Below, piece by piece: positions 46,562 through 56,800 of a stretch of DNA of 64,000 bases. Positions within the stretch are counted from its first letter, which is position 1. Every line of letters starts with the position of its first letter. Location of the stretch: positions 62,001-126,000 of the forward strand of contig DXLO01000002.1 of assembly GCA_019414665.1 (NCBI GenBank), written 5' to 3'. The stretch comes from Bacteroides sp. (GTDB lineage Bacteria; Bacteroidota; Bacteroidia; Bacteroidales; Bacteroidaceae). A program made the translations under genes and the position numbers. The notes beneath the pieces were generated by a model, which was not told the origin of the DNA, searched no databases, and saw only the letters and a program-made list of their open reading frames with translations.

Positions 46562-48094
46562 ATGCTTATGTTACGTAAAATAAGACTTGCCGCCGCCCTT
46601 TTGTTCTTTACAATGATCACGTTGCTGTTTTTGGATTTTACTGGAACTGTGCATGGTTGGTTTGGCTGGATGGCGAAAATACAGTTCCTTCCTGCCGTGC
46701 TGGCATTGAATGTGGGGGTGGTGATAGCCCTTGTTTTGTTGACTCTGCTTTTGGGGCGTGTCTATTGTTCGGTTATCTGTCCGTTAGGGGTGTTTCAAGA
46801 TATCATTTCCTGGGTTTCGGGAAAGGTAAAGAAGAATCGTTTCCGCTACTCGCCTGCTTTGTCGTGGTTACGCTATGGGGTATTGGCAGTGTTTGTCGTC
46901 GCTTTGGTAGCAGGGGCGGTTTCATTGGCGGCGTTGATTGCTCCTTACAGTGCATACGGCCGTATCGTTTCTAACCTGCTGACACCTTTGTATCAGTGGG
47001 GGAACAATGTACTTGTCCTATGGGCGGAGCGTGTGGACAGTTATGCTTTTTATTCGGTAGATGTTTGGATGAAAGGTCTTTCTACTTTTGCAGTTGCAGT
47101 GGGTACTGTGATTGTGCTTTTTATTTTGGCATGGCGTGGAGGAAGAACTTATTGCAATACCATTTGCCCGGTGGGTACAGTATTGGGATTCTTATCTAGA
47201 TATTCTTATTTTAAACCGGTTATTGATACGTCTAAATGTAATGGTTGCGGACTTTGTGCTCGTAATTGCAAGTCTTCCTGCATTAATCCCAAAGCACATG
47301 AGATTGATTATTCCCGTTGTGTTGCTTGTATGGATTGTCTAGGCAAGTGCCGCCAAGGGGCAATAAAATATGTATCGGGGCAGATGCTTCTGAAGAAACA
47401 GGCTCCGGCAAGTGAAGGAGTTGGCAAACGGGTTTCTCAGGCGTCTTTAAACAAAGAAAAGGTAGATACTGCACGGCGTGGGTTCTTTACGGTTTCGGCT
47501 TTGATTGCTGCAAGTGTTGCCGTAAAAGCTCAGGAAAAGAAAGTGGATGGCGGTCTGGCTCCTCTTATAGATAAGAAAGTTCCCAAGCGTGCCACTCCTA
47601 TTGTTCCTGCGGGAGCATTGAGTTTCCGTCATTTTGCGCAGCACTGTACGGCTTGTCAGCTTTGTGTGTCGGTGTGCCCTAATCAGGTATTGCGTCCGTC
47701 CGGTGATTTGAAACATCTGATGCAGCCCGAGATGTCTTACGAACGTGGATATTGTCGTCCTGAGTGTGCGAAATGTGCAGAAGTATGTCCTACTGATGCT
47801 ATTCACTTGGCTGATTTGACAGAGAAGTCATCTGTACAGATTGGTCATGCTGTGTGGGTTGCTCAGAATTGTATAGTGAACACAGATGGGGTAAGTTGTG
47901 GAAATTGTGCCCGTCATTGTCCTACGGGGGCTATCTTGATGGTTCCTAAAGATGCCGATGATGGAAAATCACTTAAGATACCGGTTGTGAATACAGAACG
48001 TTGCATCGGTTGTGGCGCTTGTGAAAATCTTTGTCCGAGCCGCCCGTTTAGTGCTATTTATGTAGAAGGTCATGAGATGCATCGTATTATCTGA
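46562..48094 (+). CDS. NapH-NapG-like membrane iron-sulfur protein (fusion)
   Basis: The 510-residue protein combines a membrane part and a ferredoxin part. Residues 1-200 hold about five spans with CSVICPLG and CNTICPVG, the paired Cys motifs of NapH-type quinol oxidation proteins. Then come CNGCGLCARNC and CVACMDCLGKC clusters. At residue 305 an internal ARRGFFTVSALIAAS looks like the twin-arginine leader of a NapG/MauM-type protein, now in mid-chain. Four further Cys clusters follow (CTACQLCVSVCP, CAKCAEVCP, CGNCARHCP, CIGCGACENLCP). It therefore looks like a NapH-NapG fusion. It starts 29 bases after the AKR gene and probably passes electrons between quinol and the exported AKR. Confidence 0.85.
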   Translation: MLMLRKIRLAAALLFFTMITLLFLDFTGTVHGWFGWMAKIQFLPAVLALNVGVVIALVLLTLLLGRVYCSVICPLGVFQDIISWVSGKVKKNRFRYSPALSWLRYGVLAVFVVALVAGAVSLAALIAPYSAYGRIVSNLLTPLYQWGNNVLVLWAERVDSYAFYSVDVWMKGLSTFAVAVGTVIVLFILAWRGGRTYCNTICPVGTVLGFLSRYSYFKPVIDTSKCNGCGLCARNCKSSCINPKAHEIDYSRCVACMDCLGKCRQGAIKYVSGQMLLKKQAPASEGVGKRVSQASLNKEKVDTARRGFFTVSALIAASVAVKAQEKKVDGGLAPLIDKKVPKRATPIVPAGALSFRHFAQHCTACQLCVSVCPNQVLRPSGDLKHLMQPEMSYERGYCRPECAKCAEVCPTDAIHLADLTEKSSVQIGHAVWVAQNCIVNTDGVSCGNCARHCPTGAILMVPKDADDGKSLKIPVVNTERCIGCGACENLCPSRPFSAIYVEGHEMHRII

Positions 48095-48111
48095 ATGAAA
48101 TAGAAAGGAAG

Positions 48112-48531
48112 ATGGATGAATTAATCAGATTGTTGCATGAAGGCGGCTATTCCTGTGTTATCAGAAAGGAAGAGATCCGTACTTTTACCCAACGCGGGGT
48201 AGCCGATTTATATGATTTGCTGAATCAGCATCCGGTCTTTTTGCATGGAGCGCAGGTTGCTGACAAGGTGGTAGGAAAAGCAGCTGCCGCATTGATGGTG
48301 CTGGGGGGTGTCCGGGAGGTTTATACGGATATCATCAGTGAGCCTGCATTGGCTGTATTGCACAAGGCGAATATTAGGGTGGAGTGTGTTCAAATAGTTT
48401 CTCGTATTTGGAACAGAAACCGGACAGGTTGGTGTCCTTTGGAAACTCTTTGCTATGAGTTGGAATCGCTTGAGGCTATGTATCCGGTGATTCAGAATTT
48501 TGTGGAAAGGATGAGGGGCTTCGGAAGCTAA
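48112..48531 (+). CDS. DUF1893 family protein
   Basis: This 139-residue cytoplasmic protein starts 17 bases after the NapHG-like gene, so it is probably in the same transcript. It has the DUF1893 motifs CVIRKEEIRTFTQRGVADLY and DKVVGKAAAALMVLGGV, with a cytidine-deaminase-like fold expected from structures of the family. Function is unknown, but homologues are often next to redox or ferredoxin genes. It could help assemble or regulate the preceding iron-sulfur proteins; that is inference. Confidence 0.88.
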   Translation: MDELIRLLHEGGYSCVIRKEEIRTFTQRGVADLYDLLNQHPVFLHGAQVADKVVGKAAAALMVLGGVREVYTDIISEPALAVLHKANIRVECVQIVSRIWNRNRTGWCPLETLCYELESLEAMYPVIQNFVERMRGFGS

Positions 48532-48654
48532 CTTCGTGGTTCTTGTCTTGTTTCAAATGTGCTGATGATGCTGTACGTTCGGAGAGTAAACGTTTTGCAT
48601 ATAATCTTAACTAATGTTGTCTGTCAGATGGTTTTCTTCGAAACTTAATGAAAT

Positions 48655-48688
48655 TTTGCTAGGAATTCTTAAATCTTCATTATCTTTG
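48655..48688 (+). promoter_or_regulatory. Promoter of the XRE-cupin gene
   Basis: TTTG (48655-48658), a 22-base spacer and TATCTTTG (48681-48688) fit the Bacteroides promoter. The ATG lies 20 bases after the -7 box. Confidence 0.65.
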
Positions 48689-48708
48689 AAGCATAAAACA
48701 ATAAGATT

Positions 48709-49263
48709 ATGAGTGACCAGATAAAACAAATAGCTGAGCGTCTCCAGGGATTAAGGGACGTTCTGGAACTGACTCCTGATGAAGTGGCTAAAAGTTGCCA
48801 GCTTTCAGTGGAAGAGTATTTGGGTATGGAAAGCGGGGAGAAAGATATTTCTGTCAGTGCTTTACAGAAAATAGCCCGTAAATACGGTATTGCATTGGAT
48901 GTATTAATGTTTGGTGAAGAACCTAAGATGAGTTCTTATTTTCTGACCCGTTGTGGTTCAGGAGTGTCGGTAGAACGGACCAAGGCGTATAAATATCAGT
49001 CATTGGCTTCCGGTTTTCGCGGGCGTAAGGCTGATCCTTTTATTGTGACTGTAGAACCGAAACCGGAAAATACTCCGATTCATTTTAACTCACATGAGGG
49101 ACAAGAATTCAATTTGGTTATTGAAGGAAGAATGTTACTTAATATAAATGGAAAAGAATTGATCTTGAATCCAGGTGACAGTCTTTATTTTGATTCTTCT
49201 ATTCCACATGGTATGATGGCATTGGATGATAAGACTGTGAAATTCTTGGCAGTAATATTATAA
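48709..49263 (+). CDS. XRE helix-turn-helix regulator with C-terminal cupin
   Basis: The 184-residue protein has a Cro/CI-type helix-turn-helix in the first 65 residues (LTPDEVAKSCQLSVEEYLG) and a cupin 2 domain at about 105-180 (HFNSHEGQEFNLVIEGRM, LNPGDSLYFDSSIPHG). This family usually controls the gene downstream. Here that is an acyl-CoA ligase, so it may sense the ligase substrate or product. Confidence 0.92.
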   Translation: MSDQIKQIAERLQGLRDVLELTPDEVAKSCQLSVEEYLGMESGEKDISVSALQKIARKYGIALDVLMFGEEPKMSSYFLTRCGSGVSVERTKAYKYQSLASGFRGRKADPFIVTVEPKPENTPIHFNSHEGQEFNLVIEGRMLLNINGKELILNPGDSLYFDSSIPHGMMALDDKTVKFLAVIL

Positions 49264-49345
49264 TAAATTGAGATTAAAAAGACAGCGTTGTCATTGACTG
49301 CAACTATTTCTAATTTTTGGTTCTCAATTTTTAATTGAATAAGAT
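49262..49345 (+). repeat. AT-rich imperfect inverted repeat before the acyl-CoA ligase
   Basis: AAATTGAGATTAAAAAG on the left faces CTAATTTTTGG and TTCTCAATTTTTAATT on the right. It fills the gap between the XRE-cupin gene and the ligase start and resembles the element at 25021-25115. Confidence 0.5.
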
Positions 49346-49346
49346 T

Positions 49347-50999
49347 ATGGTAGAAAAATTCTTAGAACAGACCACATTTACCTCACAAGAGGACTTTATA
49401 AAGAATTTAAAGATTAAAATCCCTGAAAATTTTAATTTTGGTTATGATATAGTAGATGCCTGGGCTGCCGAAGAACCCGATAAGAAAGCATTGTTATGGA
49501 CTAATGATAAAGGGGAGCATATACAATATACTTATGCAGACTTGAAAAAGTATACGGATATGACTGCTTCTTATTTTCAGAGCCTTGGTATTGGTCATGG
49601 TGATATGGTGATGCTTATTTTAAAGCGTCGTTATGAGTTCTGGTACTCTATTATTGCCTTGCATAAGTTAGGAGCTGTGGTTATTCCTGCAACTCATCTG
49701 TTGACAAAAAAGGATATCGTGTATCGTTGTAATGCTGCTGATATCAAGATGATTGTAGCTGCAGGAGAAGATGTGATAACAAAGCATATTATAGATGCCA
49801 TGCCCGATTGTCCTTCAGTAAGAAAACTGGTCAGTGTAGGACCGGATATTCCGGAGGGTTTTGAAGATTTTCATAAAGGTATTGAAAAAGCTGCTCCTTT
49901 TGTCAAACCGGAACATCCCAATACGAATGAAGATACTTCATTAATGTATTTCACTTCGGGCACTACAGGCGAACCTAAGATGGTGGCACATGATTTTACA
50001 TATCCTTTGGGACATATTGTAACTGCCAGTTTCTGGCATAATTTGCATCGTGACAGTCTTCATCTTACCATTGCCGATACAGGTTGGGGGAAAGCTGTCT
50101 GGGGAAAACTTTATGGACAGATGATAGCAGGAGCCAATATTTTTGTGTATGATCATGAAAAATTTACACCGGCAGATATTCTTGGAAAGATTCAGGATTA
50201 TCATATCACTTCTTTATGTGCTCCTCCTACTATTTATCGTTTTTTAATTAAGGAGGATATTAGTAAATATGATCTTTCTTCTTTGGAATACTGTACTACG
50301 GCGGGAGAGGCTTTGAACTATTCTGTATATGAAACGTTCAAGAAAATCACAGGTATCCGTCTGATGGAAGGTTTTGGACAAACGGAAACTACATTGACTT
50401 TAGGTACTTTTCCCTGGATGGAGCCTAAACCCGGAAGTATGGGGGTACCTAATCCTCAATATGATATAGATTTGTTGACACACGACGGGCGTTCTGCTGA
50501 GGATGGAGAACAAGGTCAGATTGTTATTCGTACAGATAGGGGCAAACCATTGGGATTGTTCAAAGAATATTATCGTGCTTCGGAATTAACGGAAGATGCT
50601 TGGCATGATGGTATTTATTATACAGGTGATGTGGCTTGGCGTGACGAGGATGGTTATTTTTGGTTTGTAGGCCGTGCTGACGATGTGATCAAGAGTTCGG
50701 GTTATCGTATAGGCCCGTTCGAGGTGGAAAGTGCTTTGATGACCCATCCGGCTGTTGTGGAATGTGCCATTACCGGTGTGCCTGATGAAATCCGTGGTCA
50801 GGTGGTAAAGGCGACGATTGTCCTTTCCAAAACTTTTAAGGGTAAGGAAGGACCTGAGTTGGTAAAGGAGTTGCAAGATCATGTGAAGCGTGTGACTGCT
50901 CCGTACAAGTACCCGCGTGTCATAGAGTTTGTAGAAGAACTTCCAAAGACCATCAGTGGAAAGATTCGTCGTGTGGAAATCCGTGAAAAGGATAAATAA
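49347..50999 (+). CDS. AMP-forming acyl-CoA ligase
   Basis: The 550-residue cytoplasmic enzyme activates a carboxylic acid with ATP and CoA. It has the phosphate loop YFTSGTTGEPKM (201-212), the GFGQTETTLT motif, the hinge region WFVGRADDVIKSSGYRIGP and the C-terminal catalytic Lys in PKTISGKIRR (near 539). It resembles acetyl-CoA synthetase-like and medium-chain acyl-CoA ligases, but the acid is not known. A TTG start at 49335 is in frame; the ATG at 49347 is preferred because it gives a standard N-terminus. The XRE-cupin regulator precedes it. Confidence 0.92.
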   Translation: MVEKFLEQTTFTSQEDFIKNLKIKIPENFNFGYDIVDAWAAEEPDKKALLWTNDKGEHIQYTYADLKKYTDMTASYFQSLGIGHGDMVMLILKRRYEFWYSIIALHKLGAVVIPATHLLTKKDIVYRCNAADIKMIVAAGEDVITKHIIDAMPDCPSVRKLVSVGPDIPEGFEDFHKGIEKAAPFVKPEHPNTNEDTSLMYFTSGTTGEPKMVAHDFTYPLGHIVTASFWHNLHRDSLHLTIADTGWGKAVWGKLYGQMIAGANIFVYDHEKFTPADILGKIQDYHITSLCAPPTIYRFLIKEDISKYDLSSLEYCTTAGEALNYSVYETFKKITGIRLMEGFGQTETTLTLGTFPWMEPKPGSMGVPNPQYDIDLLTHDGRSAEDGEQGQIVIRTDRGKPLGLFKEYYRASELTEDAWHDGIYYTGDVAWRDEDGYFWFVGRADDVIKSSGYRIGPFEVESALMTHPAVVECAITGVPDEIRGQVVKATIVLSKTFKGKEGPELVKELQDHVKRVTAPYKYPRVIEFVEELPKTISGKIRRVEIREKDK

Positions 51000-51033
51000 T
51001 CTGATCGGAGTTTTATTGGTAAAATAATTAAAA

Positions 51034-51498
51034 ATGAAAAAGGTTTTACTTCTTGTGTTTTTAAGTCTGGCCTGGTTGTCAGCAAGTGCGCAAGCCTTGG
51101 TTCCTATTACATGGACAGCCTATGGTCTGACTTTTGAGGCTCCAAAAGGGATTTTGGTGGAGGAGGATACAGAGGAGACTTTTCTTCTGAACAATTCCAG
51201 GTTTTATATCACCATTCAGTCTTTGGATTCGGATGGTATGACAAAAAGTGACTTGAAGAGTGTATTAAAAGACTATGCCAATGATGACGGGGTGAAAGAC
51301 CAGTCGGCTGTGCAGGAGTTTGAGTTACCACAGTTTTTCGGTACTTATTTAAAAGGAAGCTGCGAAACAGATCATTGTCTTTATGCTTGTCTGATGACTA
51401 AGGCGGCAGGTAGTGGATTTTATATATCTATTATCTATAGCAAGGAAAATGAAAATATTGCCGAAAAAATACTGAAAAGTTTTACAATGGAGGAATAA
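51034..51498 (+). CDS. Small secreted protein of unknown function
   Basis: The 154-residue product has a signal peptide (MKKVLLLVFLSLAWLSASAQ) and a small alpha/beta domain. Cys residues occur as GSCETDHCLYACL. No family was recognised. It begins 34 bases after the acyl-CoA ligase, so it may be part of the same transcript. It is probably periplasmic or surface-exposed. Confidence 0.75.
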   Translation: MKKVLLLVFLSLAWLSASAQALVPITWTAYGLTFEAPKGILVEEDTEETFLLNNSRFYITIQSLDSDGMTKSDLKSVLKDYANDDGVKDQSAVQEFELPQFFGTYLKGSCETDHCLYACLMTKAAGSGFYISIIYSKENENIAEKILKSFTMEE

Positions 51499-51643
51499 AC
51501 AAAAGAGCGTTAATGCTTGTTTCTTAGATAAGAAAGCGTTCAAAATTTACCAGAAAATTACTAGATTATTAATAGCAAATGAAAGGACTGGCTTCGTGAG
51601 AAGGTAGTCCTTCTTTTTTGTGTAGTTATGAATGTTTAGGGAA

Positions 51644-51699
51644 TCTATGATTCATGTGTAATATGCTTTGCCGACATCAGAATATCAAATGATTTTGGG
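51644..51699. repeat. 56-bp repeat, copy 1, downstream of a SusD gene
   Basis: The right 41 bases (51659-51699) match 58542-58582 with one difference. The whole 56 bases differ at six positions, all transitions. Both copies lie just past the terminator hairpin of a minus-strand SusD gene. Confidence 0.75.
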
Positions 51700-51711
51700 C
51701 CATAATAAGGG

Positions 51712-51795
51712 ACATTCATAGAATAATAAGTTAGCCAACTAATTCGTAATACTTTAAGTATGCATTAGCTGGCTAACTTATTATTCTATGAATGT
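51712..51795. terminator. Long perfect hairpin between convergent genes
   Basis: A 26-bp perfect stem, starting ACATTCATAGAATAAT at 51712-51737, pairs with 51770-51795; the loop is 32 bases with five more paired bases inside. It lies between the small secreted protein and the SusD gene and probably ends transcription from the minus strand. Confidence 0.7.
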
Positions 51796-51809
51796 TTCAG
51801 GTTAAGGCA

Positions 51810-53780
51810 TTAACGTCCGGTCCACCATAAGGGGGTGATGATATTATCTGAGCCTCCTAATAACTCTACAGCTTGTTTATAGCCTTCGGGGTCTGCATTC
51901 TCCAGACTGGAAGGATATCGCATACGCTGTGGATAAAATTCCCATTTCTGTCCGTCTTTCCAAGAATTAGGATTCCAGACATTAACCATGTCTGAACCGG
52001 TCATTGAACTTTCGTTTGCAGGAATCTCAAAGAATGGTAATCCCAAACGGCGGAAATCCGACCACATTTCCAATACCAAATACGGAGTTTGTGCAATGAA
52101 TTTTTGAGTGATAATTTTAGTCAGGTGGTCATTCAATGCTTTTCCATATAACGTTTTAGAAGCTGTAGGATATTCATAAGTAACAGTCTTCTGTTCCTTG
52201 CTGTATCCATCCACATAAGTCATTTGTTCAGCAGTAGGTTCAGTGGTATGATCAAATTTGACTGAAGTACCTACACGATTGTAGTTGGTGGAATTCAGAT
52301 AATCATTCACATATTCGCTAACACCAAAGTATTCAAAACTAGCTTTAATACCGTTTTCATAGGCTTCTTTCGCTGTTGTTCCAGTGTTCCAACCATACAA
52401 TGAAGCTTCTGCTAGCAAGAAATACGTTTCCCATGCTGCAAAGAATATGCGAGATTTTCCCTTACAATAGTCTTTACCCAACATTGGAAGAGTACAGCCG
52501 GGGCCATATCCATTTGTCACCAGTTGGTTATAAGCCAAGGTTGGCGACCATCCACCACGCGAACCAGCGGGATAACCATTCCAACAACGAGTTGCATCAA
52601 TCTTTATTTCTCCGGGATTATCCTTGTTAGGAATCGGATTTCCGTTTTCGTCTACTGTGTAAAGAACGAAATCTTTAGCTGTCCTGTCATTATATTTATC
52701 TATGTAGTTCTCAGCATTTTCATCATCAGGCAGACAGAATATCTTTAATGCACGAGGGTCAAGATTTTCCGGCATACCATCCAACCAATATTGTTTAGTA
52801 GGATTATCTGTATTAGCAACATAATGTCTGTCATATTTAATACCTAAATAATTAGCTGGTTTAACATAACTAGCCAAATCGGAACGTTGTTCTGTTACTT
52901 TAATACCACCTAAATTAGTCAGAAGATTGGCAACTGTTGAAGAAAGAACCTGATCGTCAAATGAACGGGTATATACTCCGGAAAAGACATCCCATCCATC
53001 ATTTTCTTTTACTGCAAACATATCATCAGCCGTTAAAATCTTGTTACCTTTGGCTGCATCCTCAAATTCGGCCTGTGCAGTTGCCTTGTCGATGTTTGAT
53101 AAACGCATGGCCAGACGCATACGGAGTGAATTTGCATATTTCTGCCACTTCACAGGATCATATTTTACATTGTCAAACGGGTCGCATTTACCTTCTGCCT
53201 CAACAGGCAGGACAGAGGTGTTGATAGCTGCTGCGGCTTCTTTCAACTCCTTTAAAATGAATTCATAATCATCTTTCTCTGAGTTGAAAACAGGATTTTC
53301 CCCTAGGAAACTTTCAATAGGATAAGGTCCGAAATTATCGACAAACTCACTGATAAGATAGGCACGCCAGATACGGGCAAACTGCTTTACGTTCGGGAAA
53401 AATTCTTTTTCATGTGCAGTGGTAGTGGCCGCTTCGAGCTGGTTCTCTACTGCTGTAATAGCCAACGTAGCATTTTTAATACTGGAACTGAGATCAGGAT
53501 AATAATAAGCAGATGTGTAGTCATCACTATAGCGGCCTACGTTCAGAAAACTCATTTCTCCACAAATTCTGGCAGCACTAGCCCAATTATAGACTACTAC
53601 ACGTTCTGCGGTACCGGGATTCATCTGTGCCTGTCCTATAGAATTATTCAATGCATATTGAGGTTTTACATATTCCTCACCGGCGGCTGTGGGATTGGTA
53701 TTGACTTCATCAAAGTCAGAGCAGGAAACTAATCCGGCGCAAAAGCCAAGCCCCAAAAATAATTTATTCATTGTTTTCAT
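51810..53780 (-). CDS. SusD-like glycan-binding lipoprotein (SusD-like 2 type)
   Basis: The 656-residue surface lipoprotein has a signal ending GLVSC and opens DFDEVNTNPTAAG, typical of the SusD-like 2 subgroup. This subgroup is larger than classical SusD and is found with peptide or glycan importers. Recognisable are RVVVYNWASAARICG, KWQKYANSLRMRLAMRLSN and, near the end, EMWSDFRRLGLPFFEIP. The ATG at 53771 (three codons in) is an equally good start. It partners the SusC that lies 21 bases upstream. No enzyme or regulator gene is attached, so the substrate cannot be guessed. Confidence 0.92.
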   Translation of the reverse strand: MKTMNKLFLGLGFCAGLVSCSDFDEVNTNPTAAGEEYVKPQYALNNSIGQAQMNPGTAERVVVYNWASAARICGEMSFLNVGRYSDDYTSAYYYPDLSSSIKNATLAITAVENQLEAATTTAHEKEFFPNVKQFARIWRAYLISEFVDNFGPYPIESFLGENPVFNSEKDDYEFILKELKEAAAAINTSVLPVEAEGKCDPFDNVKYDPVKWQKYANSLRMRLAMRLSNIDKATAQAEFEDAAKGNKILTADDMFAVKENDGWDVFSGVYTRSFDDQVLSSTVANLLTNLGGIKVTEQRSDLASYVKPANYLGIKYDRHYVANTDNPTKQYWLDGMPENLDPRALKIFCLPDDENAENYIDKYNDRTAKDFVLYTVDENGNPIPNKDNPGEIKIDATRCWNGYPAGSRGGWSPTLAYNQLVTNGYGPGCTLPMLGKDYCKGKSRIFFAAWETYFLLAEASLYGWNTGTTAKEAYENGIKASFEYFGVSEYVNDYLNSTNYNRVGTSVKFDHTTEPTAEQMTYVDGYSKEQKTVTYEYPTASKTLYGKALNDHLTKIITQKFIAQTPYLVLEMWSDFRRLGLPFFEIPANESSMTGSDMVNVWNPNSWKDGQKWEFYPQRMRYPSSLENADPEGYKQAVELLGGSDNIITPLWWTGR

Positions 53781-53801
53781 TGTTCTTTTTCTTTTTTATG
53801 A

Positions 53802-56800
53802 TTAGAAACCAAGAGTTACATTAAACAGGTAAGAACGTGATGTCGGAGCTGACGAGTTCTCCAAACCTGTTGCATTAGTGCTTGTAGCATATACTGATTC
53901 CGGATCAATACCGTCCAAATGGCTTGAAATCATCCATACATTATTCACGGTGAAACCAAGCTTAACCTGTTGGAACGGAGTCTTTTTCAACATAGATGAC
54001 GGGAAACGATAACTCAAGGCGATGTTACGCAAACGGATGTTGGTTGCATCATAAATATAAGCTTCCGAAATGCCGGCGCGACCTGTAGCCAAAGCTTTGT
54101 AATAACGTTCTAAAGAAACACTTTGATCATTTACCTTATAACCGTTACCATCTTTGATAACTCCCGCTACAACGATATCCTCACGTTTACCGCCTGGAGC
54201 AGTACATTCGGCAATACCACTACGTTGCAAGTTCATATTGGTGAATGAGAAAATATCGCCACCAAAACGTCCGTCAATCAGGAAACTAAGTGTGAAGTTT
54301 TTATAATTAAATGTATTTGTCCATCCTAATAGGAAGTCAGGCTGTTGTTCACCAATCTTATGCTTGTCACTAGTGGCCTGTGGCAGTCCTGATTCATTGA
54401 GTAATAATTGTCCTTTAAATTCTCCTTCTTCTACTCGTTGATATTTGGTACCCCAGATTTCACCATAAGCACCTCCCGCAACTGCATAAACCTGTAATGC
54501 GTCAGAACCTCCTAAAGCATACTGCATACCTGGTTTTCCCGGTAATAATTCAATAATCTTACTCTTGTTCTGAGAGAAGTTCAACTGAGTATCCCAACTA
54601 AATTGAGCTGTTTCGATAGGGCGTGCATTCAACATGATTTCAATACCGGTATTTTGAATGTTACCTGCATTTACTTTCATGTTATCATAACCGGAAAGGT
54701 TATTTAAAGGAATATTCATTAACTGGCGTTTTGCGTTTGTCTTGTACCATGCAAAGTCAACTCCTAAACGGTTATTGAAGAATTTCAATTCAGCACCGGC
54801 TTCCCAAGAAGTAATCAACTCGCTGCGTACATCTGCATCGTATTTGGTTTTTCCTTGTCCGGCAGTTGTATTGCCATTAGGGTCTGAACCAATACTATAT
54901 GTATTATATAACTGATATGCATCCATATCGTTACCTACTTGTGCAAAAGATGCACGTGCTTTAGCATAAGTAAACCATTCGGGCATGCCTTTGCCTACTT
55001 TACCCACCATATCACTGATCACCCATGACAATGAAACAGACGGATAGAAGAATGAACGGTTTTCTTTATTCAAAGCTGATGACCAGTCATTACGGAAAGT
55101 TGCATCCAAGAATGCCCAACCATTATAGTTGATCCCAAGAGTTCCATACAAAGAATTGATTTTTTTATGAATATAGGTTTCGGTTATTGACAAATCTTTT
55201 TTGTCACCATTGGCTAAAGAGAATAAATCGGGCGCAGTCAATTTTCCCATAGAATTATCCAAACCTGTAGATTTTCTTTCCATTAAGTTACCACCAAAAG
55301 AGAAATTACCACCAAATTTTCCAAACAATTCATCCTTATGGCCACTGATCAAAAAGCTGAAATTATTTTCGAAGAACTTTTTCTCACTAGTGCTGTAACG
55401 GCTGTTCTTATTATTAGTAGGACTTCCTGCATACAATTTCTCTTCACCCTCAGTGAAATACATATCACTACCGGCTTTGATTTCAGCATCCAGCCAATCT
55501 GTAAATTTGTACTTCAATGATCCGTTCATCAGGAAACGATTGCGGCTATCTTTATTGGGATTATAATCTTTAGACCAATAAGGGTTGATACCCCCTTTAC
55601 TCCACCAGATCATTTCGCCGAATTCGTCTTTGACAGGGCTGGAAAAGTCACGGATGTCAATAGTCGTAGGCATATTGAAAATAGTATAAAATGCATTATT
55701 CCCACGTGCACCACTGATAGGGCGGTTTTCTGCGAGGGTATTGATGTATTGTACTTTTGCATCAATGCTCCAACGATCATCTTTACCAAAAGTAGAAGAT
55801 GCACGCAAAGTTAAGTTTGTACGGCTTAAGTTAGCACCCGGTATCATGCTGGAGTCATCCATACGATTCAATGAAGTGTAAATGGATGTTTTATCATACT
55901 GCTGCTGGAATGATATGCTTTCTGATAAGTTCACACCTGTATCAAAGAAATTTTTTACGTTATCAAAGATTTGCATATTTGCAGTTGTACCATCCCATTT
56001 TGTATAGCTTTGCCCTGTTACTTCAGGTCCCCAGCTATAGCTGTTAGTTGAGTCGAACACGCCATTCTCACCTTGTCCAAAGGCTTTTTGGCGTTTAGGG
56101 AGCATAAATGTTGTCTCAGCGGAAACTGAACCAGAGATGGTGATACCCAAACCTTCACGCTTTGTTCCTTTTTTAGTTGTAATCAAAATAACACCATTAC
56201 CGGCACGAGAACCATAAAGTGCAGCAGCTGACGCACCTTTCAACACAGACATGGACTCAATATCTTCAGCATTAATATCTGAAAGTCCATTACCCATATC
56301 CAATGTCGGGTTATCAATATCATTATTACTTGCTCCTGTAAAGTTATCCATTGGCACACCATCGACAACAATTAACGGCTGGTTCAAACCTGTTACAGAA
56401 TTCGCACCACGAAGCTGGATTTTGGAAGAACCGCCAGGACCATTACTTGAACGGATAATCTGGACACCTGAAACTTTACCTGTCAAAGCATTTGCGAGGT
56501 TCGTTTCACGAGCTTCAAGTAACGCGTCACCTTTTACCTCCTGCATGGCATAACCCAGTGCTTTTTTCTCACGTTTGATACCAAGAGCAGTCACTACAAC
56601 TTCGCCCAATGTTTGTGTGTCATCCTGTAAAGTTACATTCATGGGTTGTCCATCCCAAGGAATCTCTACTGTTTGATAACCTACAAATGAAATTTGAATG
56701 ATATCCCCTTTTTTCACATTGGATAAAGAGAAGTCGCCATCAAGTCCGGTTATCGTACCATTAGTCGTACCTTTCACTACTACAGACGCACCGATAACGG

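Noticed and set aside
49335..49346. TTG start for the acyl-CoA ligase
   Set aside because: The ATG at 49347 gives the expected N-terminus.
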